Shown piece by piece: positions 6,752 through 11,136 of a DNA stretch of 11,136 bases. Every line of letters starts with the position of its first letter. The stretch's first letter is position 1. The stretch is from Undibacterium sp. GTDB taxonomy: Bacteria; Pseudomonadota; Gammaproteobacteria; Burkholderiales; Burkholderiaceae_D. The stretch spans positions 1 through 11,136 of the forward strand of contig JAIELM010000475.1 in NCBI GenBank assembly GCA_019752975.1. Direction: 5' to 3'. Position numbers and translations under genes: made by a program. The notes beneath the pieces were generated by a model, which saw nothing but the letters and a program-made list of their open reading frames with translations, ran no database searches and had not been told where the DNA came from.

Positions 6752-7498
6752 ATGGAACAAATAAGGGCAATGTTTGAAGCATTGCGTGTCAATTATCTGC
6801 GTGAGTTACCTTCGCACATCGATGAGGTCGAGCAGTTATTGTTGGCGCTTGAGCGAGGATCTTTCGATCTTGAGATTTGTCGCGATATTTATGGGCGTGT
6901 ACATAGTCTTAAAGGTAGTGGCGGTACTTATGGTTTGCACCTGCTTTCGGACGTATGTCACCCTTTTGAAGACCTAATTACTAGCCTGCTTGAGAACCCC
7001 ATCTCCTTTAAAGACAGATTCTCTAAAGCTTCGTTTATATTCGTTGATTTACTGCGTACAGTCTATAAGGCGTATGTCAACGGCCAAGAACCGGGAGAGG
7101 AAGTCAAGGAAGTATTAAAGAGCTTGCGCCAGCAAATAGCACCAACCGAGAAATCCGCGATGATCGTCGAGAGCTCGGAATTAGTGGTAAGTATTTTGCG
7201 TGATATTCTCAAGGCTAAGCACTTCAGAGTTGAAGTGGTCAATGATGGATATTTGGCCTTGGGACGATTGCTGTCCGAGCCATTTGATCTACTCATTACG
7301 GGATTAGAAACCAAGCGTTTAAATGGCATCGCTTTGATTAGTGCCATGCAAAAATCTGGTTCGAAATCGAGCAAAACAAAATCGATCTTATTGACTGCCA
7401 CTACCCTCAAAATAGGGCAGGAAATTCCTGATTACGTGGTTAAAAAAGATGCCAACTTAAAAGAGATTTTTAAGTGCATTCTGCAAGAGGTGTGGTAA
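6752..7498 (+). CDS. HPt domain protein with C-terminal pseudo-receiver
   Basis: This 248-residue protein probably carries phosphate between receiver domains. The N-terminal HPt domain (about 6-108) has the motif VHSLKGSGGTYGL with phosphorylatable His51. A short linker leads to a receiver-like domain (about 134-247). That domain keeps Thr215 (SILLTATT) and Lys231 (YVVKKDAN), but the acidic pair is replaced by Glu140-Ser141 (MIVESSE), and the acceptor site reads LLITGLETKRLNG, with Gly184 where aspartate is expected. It therefore should not be phosphorylated in the usual way. I chose ATG 6752 over the in-frame GTG 6662: the HPt fold begins directly after it, the extra 30 residues look non-coding, and a TATAAT lies between. 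No strong Shine-Dalgarno precedes it. It is divergent from the kinase gene and converges on cheB with a 35-bp gap. The partner is unknown. Confidence 0.82.
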   Translation: MEQIRAMFEALRVNYLRELPSHIDEVEQLLLALERGSFDLEICRDIYGRVHSLKGSGGTYGLHLLSDVCHPFEDLITSLLENPISFKDRFSKASFIFVDLLRTVYKAYVNGQEPGEEVKEVLKSLRQQIAPTEKSAMIVESSELVVSILRDILKAKHFRVEVVNDGYLALGRLLSEPFDLLITGLETKRLNGIALISAMQKSGSKSSKTKSILLTATTLKIGQEIPDYVVKKDANLKEIFKCILQEVW

Positions 7499-7533
7499 TT
7501 GTTTAGAGCGCGATAGCTCGGTATTTGAGCCTA

Positions 7534-8631
7534 TTACCAATTCTTCTTACTGTATATTTCTATCAGTCCAGCAATATTTTGTAGCGGACTTATTTTGTCT
7601 ACCGCCCCTAACTTAACCGCTTCTTTTGGCATCCCATACACTACACAAGTCTTTTCGTCCTGTGCGATGGTTTCTGCTCCAGCATCGTGCATATCTTTCA
7701 TTCCCATTGCGCCGTCGTCGCCCATGCCAGTCATGATGATACCGAGTGCGTTACGTCCGGCGCATTTTGACACGGAACGAAACAGCACATCGACCGAAGG
7801 CTTATGGCGGTTGACCGGTGGACCATCGATCACTTCAACATGATATTGTGCGCCGCTGCGTTTGACCATCATATGCCTTCCACCTGGGGCGATCAAGACG
7901 CGACCCGCGATCACTCGGTCGCCATTTTTTGCCTCTAGTACTTCTACTTCAGAGAGGGTATTGAGGCGCTCCGCAAAGGCGGCAGTGAATTTTTCTGGCA
8001 TATGTTGCACAATGACGATACCTGGCGCGGTACGCGACAATTGGGTGAGAACTAATTCTAGCGCTTGGGTGCCACCGGTGGAGGTGCCTATGGCCACCAA
8101 TTTATCCGTGGTAACCGACATCGCCACTGCGGGGTGTTCTCCTGCTGGCATCACTTGCGCGATGCTTAGTTTGGCTGGGGGATTAAAGGCTGCCATCGTC
8201 ATCGATTTAACAAAGCGCATGTTGGCCGAGGCCGCTGCTTTGACTGCTGATACGATGTCGCCGTCATCTTGCTCTAAGAAATTTTTTAGACCCGCCTTGG
8301 GTTTAGTCACTACACATACAGCGCCTGCCGACATCGCCTGCATCGAAGTGGCTGCGCCTTTTTCGGTTAGCGTAGAACAAATTACGACCGGGGTAGGGCG
8401 TATAGACATAATTTTTTTTAAAAAAGTAATTCCATCCATGCGCGGCATTTCTACATCTAGCACAATGACATCCGGCCACTGAAGGTTCATTTTATCCATC
8501 GCAAATATGGGGTCGGAAGCTGAGGCAATGACCTCTATCGACGGATCTTTTCCTAACAATGCTGTGAGGACCTGGCGCACGACGGCGGAATCATCTACGA
8601 TCATGACTCGGATTTTTGGTGTAGTCGTCAC
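7534..8631 (-). CDS. cheB: Chemotaxis methylesterase/glutamine deamidase CheB
   Basis: CheB removes methyl groups from receptor glutamates and so resets chemotactic signalling. The 365-residue product has an N-terminal receiver with Asp13-Asp14 ([11 protein letters not shown]), phospho-acceptor Asp59 ([13 protein letters not shown]) and Lys110 (VVTKP). A linker (about 140-175) precedes the C-terminal methylesterase domain with Ser184 in IGTSTGG, His210 in IVQHMP and the catalytic aspartate in MGDDGA (305/306). I place the start at GTG 8631, where the receiver begins and a GGGGGG-rich Shine-Dalgarno lies just upstream; the longer ATG start at 8679 would add 16 residues inside cheD. The GTG overlaps the cheD TGA stop (GTGA, 4 bp), so translation is probably coupled. 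It is the last gene of the visible operon. Activation by phosphorylation from CheA is known for the family. Confidence 0.96.
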   Translation of the reverse strand: MTTTPKIRVMIVDDSAVVRQVLTALLGKDPSIEVIASASDPIFAMDKMNLQWPDVIVLDVEMPRMDGITFLKKIMSIRPTPVVICSTLTEKGAATSMQAMSAGAVCVVTKPKAGLKNFLEQDDGDIVSAVKAAASANMRFVKSMTMAAFNPPAKLSIAQVMPAGEHPAVAMSVTTDKLVAIGTSTGGTQALELVLTQLSRTAPGIVIVQHMPEKFTAAFAERLNTLSEVEVLEAKNGDRVIAGRVLIAPGGRHMMVKRSGAQYHVEVIDGPPVNRHKPSVDVLFRSVSKCAGRNALGIIMTGMGDDGAMGMKDMHDAGAETIAQDEKTCVVYGMPKEAVKLGAVDKISPLQNIAGLIEIYSKKNW

Positions 8632-9122
8632 GGAAGCCCCCCTTTTTCTACATGTTTGACCCAGACATCGCCAGACCATAATTCAAACATGATATTGCGA
8701 TGACCATCGCCACCTAAGTGTTGTGACTTAACTTTGAAATTGTGTTGCCGTAGTAGGGTATGGCCCATATCAATATTTTTATCGGAAATGGTAAAGATGC
8801 TTTGTTCATGATGTGGAAATTGATTACCTCCGCCGAAGATTTTTACTTCATATTCGCGGGTATGTGTTCTTGAGACTTTGATTTCGTGCAAAAACATTTG
8901 CATCGCGTCCTCAGCATATTTACCATCCAAGTGCGATTTATGCGCATTGCGGTTATGCTTTGGCAGCATATAGTGACACATTCCGCCGATTTTTTTTTCT
9001 GGGTGCCACATAGTAATGGCAACGCAAGAACCTAAAATCGTGCGGATACGGGTGTCACAATCCCCAAAATAAAATTCTCCAGGTTGTAAAAAAATATCTA
9101 TGTAAAAACTGGGTTCTTCCAT
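8628..9122 (-). CDS. cheD: Chemoreceptor glutamine deamidase CheD
   Basis: CheD converts specific receptor glutamines to glutamates, creating methylation sites for CheR. The 164-residue product shows the family signature [26 protein letters not shown], with the expected catalytic Cys33 and His50 at the conserved 17-residue spacing. KIFGGGNQF and [13 protein letters not shown] match the conserved core strands. The length is at the usual size for proteobacterial CheD. The ATG at 9122 has a modest GAG upstream. It starts 33 bp after cheR stops and overlaps the cheB start by 4 bp. A nine-base homopolymer (T8990-8998, poly-A in the coding sense) encodes part of PEKKIGG; one slipped base there would inactivate the gene. 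Confidence 0.95.
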   Translation of the reverse strand: MEEPSFYIDIFLQPGEFYFGDCDTRIRTILGSCVAITMWHPEKKIGGMCHYMLPKHNRNAHKSHLDGKYAEDAMQMFLHEIKVSRTHTREYEVKIFGGGNQFPHHEQSIFTISDKNIDMGHTLLRQHNFKVKSQHLGGDGHRNIMFELWSGDVWVKHVEKGGLP

Positions 9123-9155
9123 AATTTCTCATTTCGCTGTTGAGTCTACCTATGA

Positions 9156-9992
9156 TTAAGCGGGTGCTCGTCGATAAATAGAAGGACTGACCATCTGCAG
9201 GGGCGAATTTAATCCGTTCAAAGTTTCGGAGTGACTCACAAAAAAATAGCCGCCTGGACGCAATTTTTCGTACAGGCGTTGCAATAATTTTTGCTTGGTT
9301 TCCATATCAAAATAGATCATCACATTGCGTAAGAAAATCACCTCAAATAAGCCCAGGTCTGGCAGGGCTTCTATCAAATTAGCTGAGCTGAATTTGACTT
9401 TTGCTCTAATTGTATTTTCCAACAAAAAAAAATCTTCGTATTCTTCGCGCCCCTTCAAACAATATTTCTTCAGCATCGCTATGGGGATTTTTTCTGCCGC
9501 TGACATCGGGTACAGTGCCCGCTTGGCTTTTTCTAAAACCCGGGTGGAGATATCGGTACCGACCACTTCCCAGCTATCTCCGGGAAAATACTCAGCCAAT
9601 GTCATGGCAATAGTGTAGGCTTCTTCACCACTAGAGCTGGCAGCACTCCAGACTCTGATGCCACGTTGTTTCGCGTATTGAGCGAATACCGTATTTTTCA
9701 GAAATTCAAAGTGCTTAGGTTCACGAAAAAAATAAGTCTCGTTGGTGGTCAGTAGATCAATGGCGGCAATGGTTTCGTCTTCATAACCGGGGCGACCAAG
9801 CAGGGAAAAATATTCAGCATAACTGGACAGTCCCCGCGCTCGCAAACGCTTATCTAGGCGCCCCATCACCATCGCCTGTTTTCCATCATTGAGCGAGATG
9901 CCCGTACGTTCATATAAAAATCGCGCTATCCATTCGAATTCTTTGGCCTGCAATGGGGCGGGATTAGCGCCCCTTGCTGAACTAGGTTTCAT
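9156..9992 (-). CDS. cheR: Chemotaxis protein methyltransferase CheR
   Basis: CheR transfers methyl groups from S-adenosylmethionine to receptor glutamates. The 278-residue product has the N-terminal helical CheR domain (about 17-75), LLTTNETYFFREPKHF (80-95), the SAM-binding loop RVWSAASSSGEEAYTIAM (113-130), Asp147 in VVGTDIS and the conserved IFLRNVMIYFD (219-229). The length is normal. It begins inside cheW, whose last 11 bp it overlaps; GGAG in cheW eight bases upstream serves as Shine-Dalgarno. The C-terminus ends in IYRRAPA with no pentapeptide-docking or TPR extension visible. The coding sequence holds a nine-base A/T homopolymer (9424-9432) and an eight-base one (9240-9247). Confidence 0.96.
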   Translation of the reverse strand: MKPSSARGANPAPLQAKEFEWIARFLYERTGISLNDGKQAMVMGRLDKRLRARGLSSYAEYFSLLGRPGYEDETIAAIDLLTTNETYFFREPKHFEFLKNTVFAQYAKQRGIRVWSAASSSGEEAYTIAMTLAEYFPGDSWEVVGTDISTRVLEKAKRALYPMSAAEKIPIAMLKKYCLKGREEYEDFFLLENTIRAKVKFSSANLIEALPDLGLFEVIFLRNVMIYFDMETKQKLLQRLYEKLRPGGYFFVSHSETLNGLNSPLQMVSPSIYRRAPA

Positions 9993-10575
9993 TATCTGGC
10001 TCCGTACCAGTGCTTCCTGTCAGCATATTTTTTCCCAATTTCGTCATCTCTTCCAACGACAGAACTTGATTTAAATTGAGCACAATGATGAAACGTCCGC
10101 TATGCTTGGCCATGCCACTGATGAAGTCTGGTCTGATCTTAGCGCCAAAAGAAGGCGGCGGCTCAATGTCTACACCAGCAATATCCACCACTTCATTCAC
10201 CGCATCGACCATGACGCCTATGCTTTGACTGTCGGCCACTTCGGACTGTTCCATCTCGATGATGACGATGGAAGTACGTCGTGCCACACCCGTTGTGCCA
10301 CGGCCAAAGCGGGCGGCTAAATCGATCACAGGAACGACTTTTCCTCGTAGATTAATCACGCCTCGAATAAAGCTGGGCATCATCGGTACTTCGGTCAGAT
10401 CGCCGTACTGAATGATTTCCTTGATGTTGAGAATCCCCAAGGCATAGATCTCCCCACCAAGCACGAAGGTGAGGTATTGCCCCGCTTCCGGCATCCCTGT
10501 GGTGTCGGTGGTGGTGAGGGCGCTCCTTGCGGCTCCCGCTTTGCCACCCTTATGTGCTTCTGCGATGTTGCTCAT
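9982..10575 (-). CDS. cheW: Chemotaxis coupling protein CheW
   Basis: CheW is the SH3-like scaffold that links receptors to the kinase CheA in the membrane-bound array. The 197-residue product has the CheW fold at about 33-180: YLTFVLGGEIYALGILNIKEI, FIRGVINLRGKVVPVIDLAARF, IGVMVDAVNEVVDI and FISGMAKHSGRFIIVLNL. The first 30 residues are a low-complexity Ala/Thr/Gly-rich extension, and the tail is polar. I chose ATG 10575 because AGGAG sits six bases upstream; a GTG one codon earlier is too close to it. The gene starts 9 bp after the upstream receptor gene stops and overlaps cheR by 11 bp, so it is an internal operon member. Confidence 0.95.
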   Translation of the reverse strand: MSNIAEAHKGGKAGAARSALTTTDTTGMPEAGQYLTFVLGGEIYALGILNIKEIIQYGDLTEVPMMPSFIRGVINLRGKVVPVIDLAARFGRGTTGVARRTSIVIIEMEQSEVADSQSIGVMVDAVNEVVDIAGVDIEPPPSFGAKIRPDFISGMAKHSGRFIIVLNLNQVLSLEEMTKLGKNMLTGSTGTEPDNET

Positions 10576-10584
10576 CACCTGCTC

Positions 10585-11136
10585 CTAGAAACGTTCAAAC
10601 TTGGCACTGTTGATCCCAGCTCCGCTCATTACTTTGCTTCGCTTGGGCGCTGCCATTGTGTGCTTGGTGTTCGCTTTGTCATGAGCACCGCTGACGGTTT
10701 TAGATTTTGTGCCGCTTTGTTCTATGTTAAAGAAGCTCAGCAGTTCGGTCAGTTGCTCGGCTTGGCTAGTCATTTCTTCAGCGGTCGCCGCCAACTCTTC
10801 ACTTGAGGAGGCGTTTTGTTGGGTGATCTGGTTCATCTGACTCATGGCGCTATTGATTTGACTCACGCCGGCCGACTGTTCTTGTGAGGCGGCGGCAATT
10901 TCTTGTACCAGATCCGAGGTGCGACCAATTCCCGGCACGATTTCGTCGATCAACTCACCGGCTCGTTCTGCGGTTTTGACGCTGCCGCTAGCCAAATCAC
11001 CAATTTCTTTGGCCGCAATCTGGCTACGCTCTGCTAATTTACGCACCTCGGCGGCGACGACGGCAAAGCCTTTGCCATGTTCGCCTGCCCTTGCTGCTTC
11101 AATCGCGGCATTCAATGCCAGCATATTGGTTTGGTA
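10585..11136 (-). CDS. Methyl-accepting chemotaxis protein, C-terminal signalling part, cut by window edge
   Basis: The visible 183 residues are the cytoplasmic end of a chemoreceptor. The read-in begins [19 protein letters not shown], running into [18 protein letters not shown]. These are the hairpin-tip motifs that contact CheW and CheA. The descending helix follows ([15 protein letters not shown], then [15 protein letters not shown] and [19 protein letters not shown], likely including methylation sites). A disordered Lys/Ser-rich tail of about 45 residues ends in KFERF and lacks a canonical NWETF-type docking pentapeptide. The frame is open to the window edge, so sensor and membrane parts lie upstream. 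It is the first visible gene of the operon, 9 bp before cheW. Which ligand it senses cannot be told. Confidence 0.95.
   Translation of the reverse strand, partial: YQTNMLALNAAIEAARAGEHGKGFAVVAAEVRKLAERSQIAAKEIGDLASGSVKTAERAGELIDEIVPGIGRTSDLVQEIAAASQEQSAGVSQINSAMSQMNQITQQNASSSEELAATAEEMTSQAEQLTELLSFFNIEQSGTKSKTVSGAHDKANTKHTMAAPKRSKVMSGAGINSAKFERF

Noticed and set aside
7514..7533. Possible bidirectional terminator between the HPt gene and cheB
   Set aside because: TAGCTC pairs with GAGCCTA only with a bulge, and there is no proper T-run on either side.
7862..8482. 206-codon open frame on the plus strand, antisense to cheB
   Set aside because: It lies wholly opposite the strongly supported CheB reading frame, has no recognisable domain and looks like a codon-bias shadow.

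Overview
The window looks like chromosomal DNA of a motile betaproteobacterium, probably a member of Burkholderiales/Oxalobacteraceae and possibly Undibacterium-like. That placement is an inference from the ptsH-ptsI pair, the mcp-cheW-cheR-cheD-cheB order, protein character and a GC content that looks close to 50 percent; no search was run. Ten protein genes are visible, two of them cut by the window edges. Almost everything concerns phosphotransfer signalling or chemotaxis.

Region 1 (1-1173, minus strand) holds the general PTS pair: ptsH (HPr), then the start of ptsI (enzyme I), whose GTG start shares one base with the ptsH stop. Just upstream of ptsH, a 133-bp element with terminal inverted repeats (1198-1330) fills most of the gap to the next, divergent gene. 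It resembles a MITE or short IS remnant.

Region 2 (1381-7498) carries three signalling genes. The first is a plus-strand response regulator with a degenerate N-terminal receiver-like half and an intact C-terminal receiver. Converging on it is a 1316-residue minus-strand sensor kinase: signal peptide, large periplasmic beta-propeller, Y_Y_Y domain, one membrane segment, GAF, HisKA and HATPase. Divergent from the kinase across a 439-bp spacer is an HPt protein fused to a pseudo-receiver that has lost its phospho-acceptor aspartate. None of the three has a DNA-binding or enzymatic output domain. Together they have the parts for a kinase - receiver - HPt phosphorelay with an unknown final target. 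The spacer contains four tandem 13-bp repeats, a dyad beside them and a consensus -10 hexamer.

Region 3 (7534-11136, minus strand) is a tightly packed chemotaxis operon read as mcp (partial), cheW, cheR, cheD, cheB. Two junctions overlap (cheW/cheR by 11 bp, cheD/cheB by 4 bp), which suggests translational coupling. The set supplies a receptor, the coupling protein, and the methylation, deamidation and demethylation enzymes for adaptation; cheA and cheY are not in the window. The kinase/HPt/receiver group abutting this operon raises the possibility that it feeds into motility, but the sequence does not prove that.
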